Of a stretch of DNA of 36,722 nt, positions 10,181 through 18,400 are shown in pieces. The translations under genes were made by a program, and so were the position numbers. The notes beneath the pieces were generated by a model, which searched no databases, was not told the DNA's origin, and saw only the letters and a list, made by a program, of their open reading frames with translations. This DNA is from Rhizobium sp. Q54 (GTDB taxonomy: Bacteria > Pseudomonadota > Alphaproteobacteria > Rhizobiales > Xanthobacteraceae). The stretch is taken from assembly GCA_945861265.1 (NCBI GenBank), contig CAMAUC010000029.1, positions 1 to 36,722 on the forward strand, given 5' to 3'. Within the stretch, counting starts at the first letter, position 1. Every line of letters begins with the position of its first letter.

Positions 10181-10187
10181 TTTTGTC

Positions 10188-10231
10188 GCGTTTTCTTCAC
10201 GCGAACCGGTGCCCACTTCGCTCGAAAACGC
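10188..10231. repeat. Intergenic palindromic repeat, diverged copy 3
   Basis: GCGTTTTC (10188-10195) pairs with GAAAACGC (10224-10231) around GCGAACCGGTGCCCACTTCG. The core AACCGGTNCCCACTT is shared with copy 1. Elements of this form are common between genes in Bradyrhizobium-like genomes. Confidence 0.7.
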
Positions 10232-10488
10232 TCTAGGGGCGCGCCCGGATACCGGAAGCGGCCCCGGCAAGGCTATTTTTCGCTAATCCACAGCCGAAAG
10301 GTCTGGAAAACCGGGCTTTTTGATCGCATCTCTGTTGCTCCGGGGGGCACGAAAATTCATTCTCCCGGCGAACGCGGCACCTATATCTAGCGTCCGGGCC
10401 CCGCCCCCGGCAGATAGTTTGTATCAGTCCCTATATGACCCAGCAGGAACGTCGGGCGTTCACCCTGCGCGGGTTGAGGCCTTAAAGC

Positions 10489-13400
10489 ATGAAGCTTACG
10501 CGGCTCCGCCTGATCGGTTTCAAATCCTTCGTTGAACCGACCGACTTTCAAATCGAGCCGGGTCTGACCGGCGTGGTCGGGCCGAACGGCTGCGGCAAAT
10601 CCAATCTGGTCGAAGCGCTGCGCTGGGTAATGGGCGAAAGCTCGTACAAATCCATGCGCGCCTCGTCGATGGACGACGTCATTTTCTCCGGCAACAACAG
10701 CCGGCCGGCGCGCAACCACGCCGAGGTGGCGATCACCATCGACAATGAAGAGCGCTCGGCGCCGGCTCTGTTCAACGATACCGACACACTGGAAATCGCC
10801 CGCCGCATCGAGCGCGAGGAAGGCTCCGCCTATCGCATCAACGGCCGCGAAGTGCGCGCCCGCGACGTGCAGATGGTGTTCGCCGATGCCTCGACCGGCG
10901 CGCGCTCGCCCGCCCTCGTGCATCAGGGCCGCATCGGCGAAATCATCCAGGCCAAGCCCGAGCAGCGCCGCCGCGTGCTGGAAGAAGCTGCCGGCGTTTC
11001 CGGCCTGCATGCCCGCCGTCACGAGGCGGAACTGCGGCTTAAGGCCGCCGAAGCCAATCTGCTGCGTATCGAGGACGTCATCGGCCAGTTGGCCGGCCAG
11101 ATGGAAGCGTTGAAGAAGCAGGCGCGTCAGGCGATCCGCTACCGCACCGTCTCGGCGCAAGTGCGAAAGTCGGAAGCAACGCTCTATCATCTGCGCTGGA
11201 CCGCCGCGTCCGCCGAACTTGCCGCCGCCGAGCAGGCCAAGGACGAAGCGTTTAGCGAAGTCGCCGCCCGCACCGGCGCGCAGGCCGAAGCCTCGACACG
11301 CCAGGCCAACACATCGGCGACGTTGCCACCATTGCGAGAAGCCGAAGCTCGCGCGGGCGCGGCCTTGCATCGTCTCAATGTCGCGATGCAGGAACTCGAC
11401 CGCGAGGAAACCCGCGCCAAGGACCGCATCGCCGAACTCGACCTGCGTCTGGTGCAATTCGCCGCCGACCGCGAGCGCGAGCAGAAGCTCGCCGCCGACG
11501 CGGAAGCGGCCATTGCCCGCCTCACCGCCGAGGAAGAAAGCATCCGCGCCGAGGCGCATGCCAGCGCCGGCAAGCGCAGCGGCGTCGACGCCCGCGTCAC
11601 CGAAGCCGCCGGCGAACTCACCGCCGCCGAGGCGATTTTCTCGGAGCTGACCAAGCGCCTCGCCGATCTGACCGCGCAGCGCAATCAGTTGTCCAATGCC
11701 GTGCGCCAGCACAGCGACCGCGCCGCCAAGCTCGAGACCGAGATGGCCGAGATCACCCGCGAAATCGGCACGTTGCAGGCGACCGACGGTCCCGATCTGG
11801 CGACGCTGAAGCACGCTGTCGATGAACTTCAACAGTCCGTTGCAGACGCCGAGAAGGCCGCCATCGACGCCGAAGCCGCGCACGCCGCCGCGCGTCAGGC
11901 GCTGGAAGCCACGCGCAGTCCGTTGACGGAAGCCGAACGCCGCGTGCAGCGGCTGGAAACCGAAGCCAAGACCCTTTCGAAGGTGCTGGCGGTCGAGAAC
12001 AAGAATCTGTGGCCGCCTGTCATGGATCACGTGTCCGTCGAAAAGGGATACGAGAAGGCCTTGGGCGCGGCTCTCGGCGACGATCTCGATGCGCCGATCG
12101 ATCCGTCGGCGCCGATGCGCTGGGTCGGCTCGACCATCGATCCGAGCGATCCGTCGCTGCCGTCTGGCGCATCGCCGCTGTCATCGCATGTGCAGGCGCC
12201 GGCAGAGCTCGCCCGTCGCCTCAATCAGATCGGCGTCGTCGACAAGGAAGCGGGCGCCCGCCTCGCCGCGCAGTTGAAGCCCGGCCAGCGGCTGGTGTCG
12301 CCGGAAGGCGATCTGTGGCGCTGGGACGGTTTTGCCGCCGCGGCCCATGCGCCGACCGGCGCCGCCCGCCGTCTCGCCGAACGCGCGCGTCTGGCCGACA
12401 TCGAAGCCGAATTGCAGACCGCCCGCACCGAAGCCGAGACCGCGCGCGGCCTCGCCGAAGCGGCGCAATCGGCCCTGCAGGCCGCCGGCCTCACTGAGAC
12501 CGCCGCCCGTAATGCGTCACGGGAACGTCAGCGCGAAGCCAATGTCGGGCGCGACATGCACGACGCCGCCGAACGCGAGGTCAACCGCAACGCCGCCCGC
12601 CTCTCCGCGCTCGCCGAAGCGCAGGCGCGCCTGACCGCCAGCCGCGACGAGACCGCCGCCGCGCGCACGCAGGCCGAACAGGCCTTGGCCGCGCTGGCGC
12701 CTGCCGCTGATATCGAAACCGAACTCGCCGGCGTACGCGACGACATTACCGGCAAACGCGCCCATCTCGCCGAAGTGCGCGCCGAGCAGCAGGCCATCGC
12801 CCGCGAGGCGGAACTCGCCGATCGCCGCCTGATCCAGGTCGGCACCGACAAGGCCGGTTGGGTCCAGCGCCAGGAAGGCGCGCGCAGCCAGATGGCGACC
12901 CTGGAACAGCGCGTCGCCGAGGCGACGCACGACCGCGCCGAATTGGAAAACGCGCCCGCCATTTTCGCCGACCGGCGCGAAGCGCTGATCAACGAAGTGA
13001 AGATCGCCGAAAACGACCGCCGCGAAGCCGCCGATCGTTTGCAGGAAGCCGAAACCGCCTTGGCGGAAGCCGATCGCGACGCCCGCGCCGCGCTGGAAGC
13101 GGCCTCGACCGCGCGCGAGGAACTCGCCCGCGCCGAGGAACGTCACGAGGGCGCCAAGCGGCGACTGGCCGACATCGCCCGCGAAATTCACGACATGCTG
13201 GAGATCGAACCGGCCGGCGTTGCCGAACTGGCCGAACTCCAGCCGGACGCGGCGCTGCCGGAACTCGCCGATGTTGAAGCGACTTTGGAACGGCTGCGCC
13301 GCGAGCGCGAACGTCTCGGTGCTGTGAACCTTCGTGCCGAAGAAGAACTGGTCGAAGTCGAGACCCAGCACACCTCGCTCACCGCCGAACGCGACGACCT

Positions 13401-13941
13401 GGTGGAAGCGATCAAGAAACTGCGCCTTGGCATCCAGAGCCTCAACCGCGAGGCGCGCGAGCGCCTGCTAGCCTCGTTCCAGCAAGTCAACAGCCACTTC
13501 CAGCAGCTTTTCACCAAGCTGTTCAACGGTGGTACCGCCGAACTGCAACTGATCGAGAGCGACGATCCGCTCGAAGCCGGTCTGGAAATCCTCGCCAAGC
13601 CGCCCGGCAAGAAGCCGGCGACCCTGTCACTGCTCTCGGGCGGCGAGCAGGCGCTGACCGCGCTGGCGCTGATCTTCGCGGTGTTCCTGACCAACCCGGC
13701 GCCGATCTGCGTGCTCGACGAAGTCGATGCGCCGCTCGACGATCATAACGTCGAACGTTTCTGTGACATGCTCGACGAAATGACCCGTTCCACCGACACC
13801 CGCTTCGTGATCATCACACACAACCCCATTACGATGGCTCGTATGAATAGGTTGTTCGGGGTGACCATGGCGGAACGCGGCGTATCGCAACTGGTTTCGG
13901 TCGATCTGGAAGCCGCCGTTCGCTTCCGCGAGGCGGGCTGA
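10489..13941 (+). CDS. smc: Chromosome segregation ATPase SMC
   Basis: SMC dimers extrude and juxtapose chromosome arms from the origin, working with ScpA and ScpB (not in this window). The protein has 1150 aa, the normal length. It has the N-terminal head with Walker A GPNGCGKS (31-38), a long Ala/Glu/Arg-rich coiled coil, a hinge region around 500-620, the returning coiled coil, and the C-terminal head with the ABC signature LSGGEQ (near 1049) and Walker B with DEVDAPLDD (near 1075). No frame disturbance is seen. The start is the ATG at 10489 with only a weak ribosome-binding site. It is followed by a structured RNA region and a strong terminator. Confidence 0.96.
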   Translation: MKLTRLRLIGFKSFVEPTDFQIEPGLTGVVGPNGCGKSNLVEALRWVMGESSYKSMRASSMDDVIFSGNNSRPARNHAEVAITIDNEERSAPALFNDTDTLEIARRIEREEGSAYRINGREVRARDVQMVFADASTGARSPALVHQGRIGEIIQAKPEQRRRVLEEAAGVSGLHARRHEAELRLKAAEANLLRIEDVIGQLAGQMEALKKQARQAIRYRTVSAQVRKSEATLYHLRWTAASAELAAAEQAKDEAFSEVAARTGAQAEASTRQANTSATLPPLREAEARAGAALHRLNVAMQELDREETRAKDRIAELDLRLVQFAADREREQKLAADAEAAIARLTAEEESIRAEAHASAGKRSGVDARVTEAAGELTAAEAIFSELTKRLADLTAQRNQLSNAVRQHSDRAAKLETEMAEITREIGTLQATDGPDLATLKHAVDELQQSVADAEKAAIDAEAAHAAARQALEATRSPLTEAERRVQRLETEAKTLSKVLAVENKNLWPPVMDHVSVEKGYEKALGAALGDDLDAPIDPSAPMRWVGSTIDPSDPSLPSGASPLSSHVQAPAELARRLNQIGVVDKEAGARLAAQLKPGQRLVSPEGDLWRWDGFAAAAHAPTGAARRLAERARLADIEAELQTARTEAETARGLAEAAQSALQAAGLTETAARNASRERQREANVGRDMHDAAEREVNRNAARLSALAEAQARLTASRDETAAARTQAEQALAALAPAADIETELAGVRDDITGKRAHLAEVRAEQQAIAREAELADRRLIQVGTDKAGWVQRQEGARSQMATLEQRVAEATHDRAELENAPAIFADRREALINEVKIAENDRREAADRLQEAETALAEADRDARAALEAASTAREELARAEERHEGAKRRLADIAREIHDMLEIEPAGVAELAELQPDAALPELADVEATLERLRRERERLGAVNLRAEEELVEVETQHTSLTAERDDLVEAIKKLRLGIQSLNREARERLLASFQQVNSHFQQLFTKLFNGGTAELQLIESDDPLEAGLEILAKPPGKKPATLSLLSGGEQALTALALIFAVFLTNPAPICVLDEVDAPLDDHNVERFCDMLDEMTRSTDTRFVIITHNPITMARMNRLFGVTMAERGVSQLVSVDLEAAVRFREAG

Positions 13942-13975
13942 GGTCTGTCGCCCCGCCTGCAAAAATAATCTGAAA

Positions 13976-14113
13976 CCGCTTACTGGGGTGCGGAACCAAA
14001 CCCGGCTGACGATGTTAATTGAGTACTAGCGTTTCAGCCGGGCGGCTCCCCCCTTACCCCCCGAATAGCCGTCTGGTGAAAAGGCCCCGAACTCCGGTTC
14101 GGGGCCTTTTTTC
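13976..14113 (+). ncRNA. Candidate small RNA (or structured smc 3' end) with C-rich loop
   Basis: Four successive hairpins are visible. CCGC/GCGG lies at 13976-13979/13990-13993; a perfect 9-bp stem CCCGGCTGA/TCAGCCGGG at 14001-14009/14034-14042; CGGCT/AGCCG at 14043-14047/14067-14071, closing a loop of two C6 runs; and the terminator at 14083-14106. Loops of this kind that can pair with Shine-Dalgarno sequences are a mark of several alphaproteobacterial sRNAs. It has no coding potential. It could be an independent transcript or a fragment released from smc mRNA; no promoter was identified, so the 5' end is only the first hairpin. Confidence 0.4.
14083..14113 (+). terminator. Rho-independent terminator
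   Basis: GGCCCCGAAC (14083-14092) pairs perfectly with GTTCGGGGCC (14097-14106) over a TCCG loop and is followed by TTTTTTC. It terminates smc and/or the candidate small RNA. Confidence 0.92.
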
Positions 14114-14252
14114 TTGACCATCAGGAGCTTAGTGAGGGGCCGCAACGAGCCGGAACTTTTTAAAAAACGTGCTATCCCTACCCTGTTGCCGTTCGCCAAT
14201 GTCCCCTATTTAAGCGTAAGTTCCATCAGTCCCTTTTTCAGGAGCGCTCGTC

Positions 14253-14816
14253 ATGTCCACCACCGGCTGGATCGTCCTTGGCGTCATCGTCGTGATCGTC
14301 CTCTGGGCGATCAGCGTCTATAACGGCCTCGTCGCCATGCGGCAGCGAACCAATCAGGCGTTCGCCGACATCGACGTTCAGCTCAAGCAGCGATCCGACC
14401 TGATCCCCAATCTGGTAGAAACGGTAAAGGGCTATGCGGCGCACGAACGCGGCACTCTGGAAGCCGTGGTCAATGCCCGCAACGCGGCGATCGCCGCGCC
14501 GGGCGTCGAGCAGAAAGTGGCCGCCGAAAACATGCTGTCCGGCGCCCTGCGGCAATTGTTCGCGCTGTCGGAGTCCTATCCGGACCTCAAGGCCAACCAA
14601 AACTTTCAGCAGTTGCAGTCGGAAATCTCGGACATCGAGAACAAGCTTGCCGCCTCGCGCCGCTTCTTCAACAGCGCGGTGCAGGAATACAATACCGGCA
14701 TCGAACAGTTTCCGGCGGCATTGTTTGCCGGCATTTTCGGCTTCGGCCATCGTACCTTCTTCGACGTCGGCGAAAATCGCGCGCAGCTCGAGCAGACGCC
14801 GAGCGTGAAGTTCTGA
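14253..14816 (+). CDS. LemA family membrane protein
   Basis: This 187-aa LemA protein has an N-terminal membrane helix (about residues 6-26), then the conserved YNGLVAMRQRTNQAFADIDV and LKQRSDLIPNLVETVKGYA segments (about 23-64), and a helical-bundle domain ending in the family signature FFNSAVQEYNTGIEQFP. The C-terminal FFDVGENRAQLEQTPSVKF is also typical. The molecular function of LemA is unknown; it is widely found next to M48 proteases or TPM-domain proteins, as here. The start has an AGGAG site. The bulk of the protein probably lies outside the cytoplasmic membrane. Confidence 0.92.
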   Translation: MSTTGWIVLGVIVVIVLWAISVYNGLVAMRQRTNQAFADIDVQLKQRSDLIPNLVETVKGYAAHERGTLEAVVNARNAAIAAPGVEQKVAAENMLSGALRQLFALSESYPDLKANQNFQQLQSEISDIENKLAASRRFFNSAVQEYNTGIEQFPAALFAGIFGFGHRTFFDVGENRAQLEQTPSVKF

Positions 14817-14846
14817 TGCGGCCCGCCCTCGCAACCTTTCTCGGGC

Positions 14847-14955
14847 GCCGCGCAATACGAAGTAGTGCGCGGCAGACCCGGGATCGCCAAGACCAGTTTC
14901 CGTAACGGTCCCGGCTCCGCGGCGCACCGCTAACGCGCTGCGCCGCGTCCGGGAC
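14847..14955. repeat. Composite palindromic repeat between lemA and the M48 gene
   Basis: GCCGCGCA (14847-14854) pairs with TGCGCGGC (14866-14873). A second element has GTCCCGG (14908-14914) pairing with CCGGGAC (14949-14955) and, inside it, CGGCGCA (14920-14926) pairing with TGCGCCG (14939-14945). These look like dispersed noncoding repeats of the order. They leave only 13 bases before the next ATG. Confidence 0.65.
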
Positions 14956-14968
14956 AAGTGGACGCATC

Positions 14969-16105
14969 ATGGCCGCCTACGGTCTCTATACCCATATCCA
15001 GTCGAACAAGCGGCGCTCGGTCGCGCTGCTGATCGGCCTGTTCTTCCTGGTCTATGTGCTGGTGTTCGCCGGCGCGCTGGTCGCCGAAACGCTCAGCGTC
15101 GGCGATGCGCCGCTCGATTATCTCATTCAGGCGGCGCTGCACGACCTCATCATCGCCGCGCCCTTCGCCACCATTGGCGCCATTCTCTGGATTCTGATCG
15201 CCTATAAATTCCACCAGAAGATGATCGACGCCATCACCGGCGCGACCGAAGTGAGCCGCACGGACGAGCCGCGGCTGTACAATCTTCTGGAAAATCTCTG
15301 CATCTCGCGCGGCATCGCCATGCCGAAGCTGCGCATCGCCGACGACGACGCACTCAACGCCTTCGCCACCGGCCTGAACGAGAAGCAATATTCCATCACC
15401 GTGACGCGCGGCCTGGTGAATGCGCTCAACGATCAGGAACTCGAAGCCGTGCTCGGCCACGAGTTGACGCATATCCGCAATGGCGACGTGCGCCTTCTGG
15501 TCATCGCCGTGGTGATCGCCGGCGTGATCTCGTTCTTCGGCGAAATGGTATTCCGTCTGTTTTTCCAGAACGCCTTTTACGGCCGGCGTTCCGGCAGCAG
15601 CGACAAGAAAGGCGGCGGCGCGGTCATCGCCATTGTCATCGCCATCGCGCTGATCGTCGTCGCCTGGGTGCTGTCGATCGTCATCCGCTTCGCGCTGTCG
15701 CGTTCGCGCGAATATCTCGCCGATTCAGGCTCGGTCGAACTGACCAAGAACCCGGACGCCATGATCTCGGCGCTGCGCAAGATCGAGAACCGCGGCGAAC
15801 TGGCGAGCGCCAATTCCGCGGTCATGGAAATGTGCATCGACAATCCGCGTTCGGGATTTGCCGATATTTTCGCCACGCATCCGTCGGTCGACAAGCGCGT
15901 CGCGGCCTTGGTGCAATATGCCGGCGGTCACGATCCGGGGCCGCTGGCGATTGAAGCGCCGCAGGATTCAGAAGCTCAAGGTCAGATCGAGCCACCTCCC
16001 CCGTCCGGTCCCTGGAGCGATACGCCGTCGGACAGCGGCAAACCGTTTCTGCCCGGCGAGCCGCCGATTGGGCCAAGTGGCGGCGGCAAAGGGCCGTGGG
16101 GATAG
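14969..16105 (+). CDS. M48 family zinc metallopeptidase (HtpX-like membrane protease)
   Basis: This membrane-bound zinc protease of 378 aa has helices near 18-38 and 55-80, then the catalytic domain with HELTH (164-168) and a Glu ligand in SREYLADSGSV, with two further helices (about 173-198 and 215-240) between them. This matches HtpX, which degrades misfolded membrane proteins, but the protein carries an 80-residue C-terminal extension rich in Pro, Gly and Ser (from about residue 315) that looks disordered. It follows lemA, a common pairing. The start is taken as ATG 14969; its ribosome-binding site is weak and a GC palindrome lies just upstream. Confidence 0.9.
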   Translation: MAAYGLYTHIQSNKRRSVALLIGLFFLVYVLVFAGALVAETLSVGDAPLDYLIQAALHDLIIAAPFATIGAILWILIAYKFHQKMIDAITGATEVSRTDEPRLYNLLENLCISRGIAMPKLRIADDDALNAFATGLNEKQYSITVTRGLVNALNDQELEAVLGHELTHIRNGDVRLLVIAVVIAGVISFFGEMVFRLFFQNAFYGRRSGSSDKKGGGAVIAIVIAIALIVVAWVLSIVIRFALSRSREYLADSGSVELTKNPDAMISALRKIENRGELASANSAVMEMCIDNPRSGFADIFATHPSVDKRVAALVQYAGGHDPGPLAIEAPQDSEAQGQIEPPPPSGPWSDTPSDSGKPFLPGEPPIGPSGGGKGPWG

Positions 16106-16111
16106 CGCCGA

Positions 16112-16660
16112 CTAATGCCCGTCGAACGCCATCAGCGTGCGCACCGGCACATCCATCTTTCGTAACTTGTCGGCGCCGCCGAGCGCCGGCAGATCGATGA
16201 CGAAACAAGCCGCCAGCACCTCGGCGCCCATCTGGCGCAGCAGCTTGACCGCGCCTTCTGCGGTGCCGCCGGTGGCTATCAGGTCGTCGACCAGGATGAC
16301 GCGCTCGCCTTTCTTGACCGCGTCCTCGTGCATTTCCATTTCGTCGAGGCCGTATTCCAATGAGTAAGCGATACGCACGGTGGTGTGCGGCAGCTTGCCC
16401 TTCTTGCGGATCGGAATGAAGCCGGCCGACACCTGATGCGCGACCGCGCCGCCGAGAATAAAGCCGCGCGCCTCGATGCCGGCGACCTTGTCGATCTTCA
16501 TGCCGGCCCAGGGCTGCACCATCTCGTCGACGGCGCGACGGAACGCGCGCGCGTCGCCGAGCAACGTGGTGATGTCGCGAAACATGATGCCGGGCTTGGG
16601 ATAATCCGGGATCGAACGGATCGACGCGCGCAGATCGTTGTCGGCGTATGGCTTGGTCAT
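16112..16660 (-). CDS. apt: Adenine phosphoribosyltransferase
   Basis: Apt makes AMP from adenine and PRPP. At 182 aa it has the normal length, with the PRPP-binding motif [14 protein letters not shown] at 121-134, the N-terminal [18 protein letters not shown], and [14 protein letters not shown] (61-74). No residue appears to be missing. It is the last gene of the mtnP-methyltransferase-apt unit, where MtnP releases adenine that Apt salvages. It converges with the M48 gene with only six bases between stops. Confidence 0.95.
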   Translation of the reverse strand: MTKPYADNDLRASIRSIPDYPKPGIMFRDITTLLGDARAFRRAVDEMVQPWAGMKIDKVAGIEARGFILGGAVAHQVSAGFIPIRKKGKLPHTTVRIAYSLEYGLDEMEMHEDAVKKGERVILVDDLIATGGTAEGAVKLLRQMGAEVLAACFVIDLPALGGADKLRKMDVPVRTLMAFDGH

Positions 16661-16691
16661 TGGGCGCGTTGAAACCTTCTCATGGTGGATG

Positions 16692-17405
16692 TCATTTCGG
16701 CACGCGGCCCTTGATGGCGTTGGCGCGTGCGCTGTAGGTGATGCGCCCGGATGAATCCGCCGGCAAGCGCTTCCGCGATTCGGCTTTGACGGCCTCGGCT
16801 GCGGCCGGCGTCATCCGGGCAAGAATCGGCGATACGCTATTGCCAAGCAGGGCGATTTCCCAGAATTCGTCGAAATCGGCGAATGTCCGTTGCACGGTGA
16901 TCTCCCGCGTCTCAACGGCTTCAAGCCCGGCGCCATTCCATAGATCGCGCAGCGCCTCTACGCGCGAGGCTGGCGCCTGTGGCGGCAAGACCAGTTTCTC
17001 GCCCATCTCGCGCAGCACCGCCTGCACCGGCTCCATCGGAAAGCCGCCGCCCATGATGTCCCAAGCATAGGTCGCGACCAGTCCGCCAGGCTTGGTCACC
17101 CGCGCCAGCTCAGCGACGCCTTTGGCCGGCTCGGGCACGAAGAAGATCACCAGCGCCATCACGGCGGCGTCGAACATCTTGTCGGCGAAAGGCAGCGCCA
17201 TGGCGTCACCTTGGTGAAATTTCGCCAGACGCGCCGCCGGGCGGGTACGGGCGAAGGAGAGTTGGCCTTCGGAGGGGTCGACCCATGTCAGGCCCTGGGC
17301 CGGCTTGAGCCAATCGATGAACACGTCGCCGGCCATGCGGCTCCAGATGCCCATGAATTTTTCATAGGCCGCGCCGTCGTCAAAACGGATTACAGGATCA
17401 GCCAT
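16692..17405 (-). CDS. Class I SAM-methyltransferase-like protein lacking motif I
   Basis: The 237-aa protein reads as a UbiE/COQ5-like class I methyltransferase (post-[19 protein letters not shown], motif II region [24 protein letters not shown], then [15 protein letters not shown]). However, the glycine-rich SAM-binding motif I is absent: GLTWVD (residues 38-43) runs straight into PSEGQ. In relatives about 25 residues of the form vDvGcGnGxxT..L..... separate these parts. The reading frame is intact across the junction at 17277-17282 (GTCGAC), so this is an in-frame deletion rather than a frameshift. SAM binding is probably lost; it may be a decaying gene or have another role. It lies 43 bases after mtnP and 31 before apt. 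Confidence 0.8.
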   Translation of the reverse strand: MADPVIRFDDGAAYEKFMGIWSRMAGDVFIDWLKPAQGLTWVDPSEGQLSFARTRPAARLAKFHQGDAMALPFADKMFDAAVMALVIFFVPEPAKGVAELARVTKPGGLVATYAWDIMGGGFPMEPVQAVLREMGEKLVLPPQAPASRVEALRDLWNGAGLEAVETREITVQRTFADFDEFWEIALLGNSVSPILARMTPAAAEAVKAESRKRLPADSSGRITYSARANAIKGRVPK

Positions 17406-17448
17406 CTTAGCCCTACCACTGCTGAAGCAGTCGTCCCCGAAAGCGACT

Positions 17449-18324
17449 TTACCGCCCCAGCACCCGGCCCGCCACCGCGTCGAGCTTCTTGGTCAGCTCG
17501 GGATCGCGCGCGTCCGGCTGCGTGATCAGCGCGGTGTCGAGGGCGCGGTCGGAGCCGATCGGGCACAGCTCGTGCTCGCGCGGGAAGTCGCGCGCCAGCC
17601 GCGCCACTAGACCTTGCGCTCGCGCCGCGTTCTCCAGCAGCACCTTGATGATGTCCTGCACGGTGACGGCGTCATGGTCCGGGTGCCAGCAGTCGAAATC
17701 AGTCACCATGGCCACGGTCGCGTAGCAAATCTCGGCTTCGCGGGCGAGCTTGGCCTCCGGCATGTTGGTCATGCCGATCACCGAATAGCCGAGCGTCTTG
17801 TAGGTCATACTCTCCGCATAGGTCGAGAACTGCGGCCCTTCCATGCAGACGTAGGTGCCGCCAATCTTCGGCTCGATGCCCTCGGCACGCGCCGCCTTGG
17901 CGATGTGCTCGCGCAACAGCGGCGAGACCGGATGCGCCATCGACACATGCGCGACCAGGCCTTTGCCGAAGAACGAGCTCTCGCGCTTGTGGGTGCGATC
18001 GACGAACTGATCGACCAGGACGAAGGTGCCCGGCGGCAACTCCTCCTTGAACGAGCCGCAGGCCGACAGCGACACCAGATCGGTGACGCCGGCCCGCTTC
18101 AGGATATCGATATTGGCGCGGTAATTGATGTCGGACGGCGACAGCCGGTGGCCCTTGTCGTGGCGCGGCAAAAACACCACCGGCAGGCCCTCAATCTCGC
18201 CGATACGGAGCGCACCGGACGGCTCGCCCCAGGGCGAGGCGATGCGCTTTTCGCGCACATTCGTCAGACCGGGCAGATCGTAAACGCCGGAACCCCCAAT
18301 AATGCCGAGAACTGCTTTGGTCAT
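17449..18324 (-). CDS. mtnP: S-methyl-5'-thioadenosine phosphorylase
   Basis: MtnP phosphorolyses methylthioadenosine, the by-product of polyamine synthesis, to adenine and methylthioribose-1-phosphate. The 291-aa protein has the phosphate-binding IIGGSGVYDLPG near its start, the RHDKGHRLSPSDINYRANI segment, the purine-site VCMEGPQFSTYAES, the MTA-type IGMTNMPEAKLAREAEICY, and a VTDFDCW segment whose Asp contacts the base. The start at 18324 is chosen for its GAGGTG ribosome-binding site and exact fit to the family N terminus; a reading from 18354 adds ten unrelated residues. It is the first gene of the unit ending with apt. Confidence 0.93.
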   Translation of the reverse strand: MTKAVLGIIGGSGVYDLPGLTNVREKRIASPWGEPSGALRIGEIEGLPVVFLPRHDKGHRLSPSDINYRANIDILKRAGVTDLVSLSACGSFKEELPPGTFVLVDQFVDRTHKRESSFFGKGLVAHVSMAHPVSPLLREHIAKAARAEGIEPKIGGTYVCMEGPQFSTYAESMTYKTLGYSVIGMTNMPEAKLAREAEICYATVAMVTDFDCWHPDHDAVTVQDIIKVLLENAARAQGLVARLARDFPREHELCPIGSDRALDTALITQPDARDPELTKKLDAVAGRVLGR

Positions 18325-18345
18325 GTCCACCTCAATTGCCGGTCC

Positions 18346-18376
18346 ACAAAACAAAAGGGCCCCAACAGGGGCCCTT
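18346..18376 (-). terminator. Rho-independent terminator of the petABC operon
   Basis: On the minus strand AAGGGCCCC and GGGGCCCTT (18355-18376) form a perfect 9-bp stem over a four-base loop, followed by TTTTGTTTTG. It lies between the petC stop and the mtnP start, insulating the two units. Confidence 0.88.
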
Positions 18377-18400
18377 CCGTCAAGAGATGTCGATGCCGTT

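Larger units (their letters stand above)
10103..10488. other. dsbA-smc intergenic region
   Basis: These 386 bases hold a terminator (10139-10180) and a palindromic repeat (10188-10231), each listed separately. From about 10232 to 10488 no gene, RNA or clear promoter could be recognised; this part presumably contains the smc promoter. Confidence 0.6.
13942..14252. other. smc-lemA intergenic region
   Basis: These 311 bases contain the candidate small RNA (13976-14113) with its terminator. Bases 14114-14252 must carry the lemA promoter; no clear -35/-10 was recognised. An AGGAG ribosome-binding site precedes the lemA ATG. Confidence 0.6.

Noticed and set aside
10387-12030. A 547-residue open frame antisense to smc
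   Set aside because: It has the Gly/His/Arg-rich composition typical of the complement of a coiled-coil gene and no recognisable domain.
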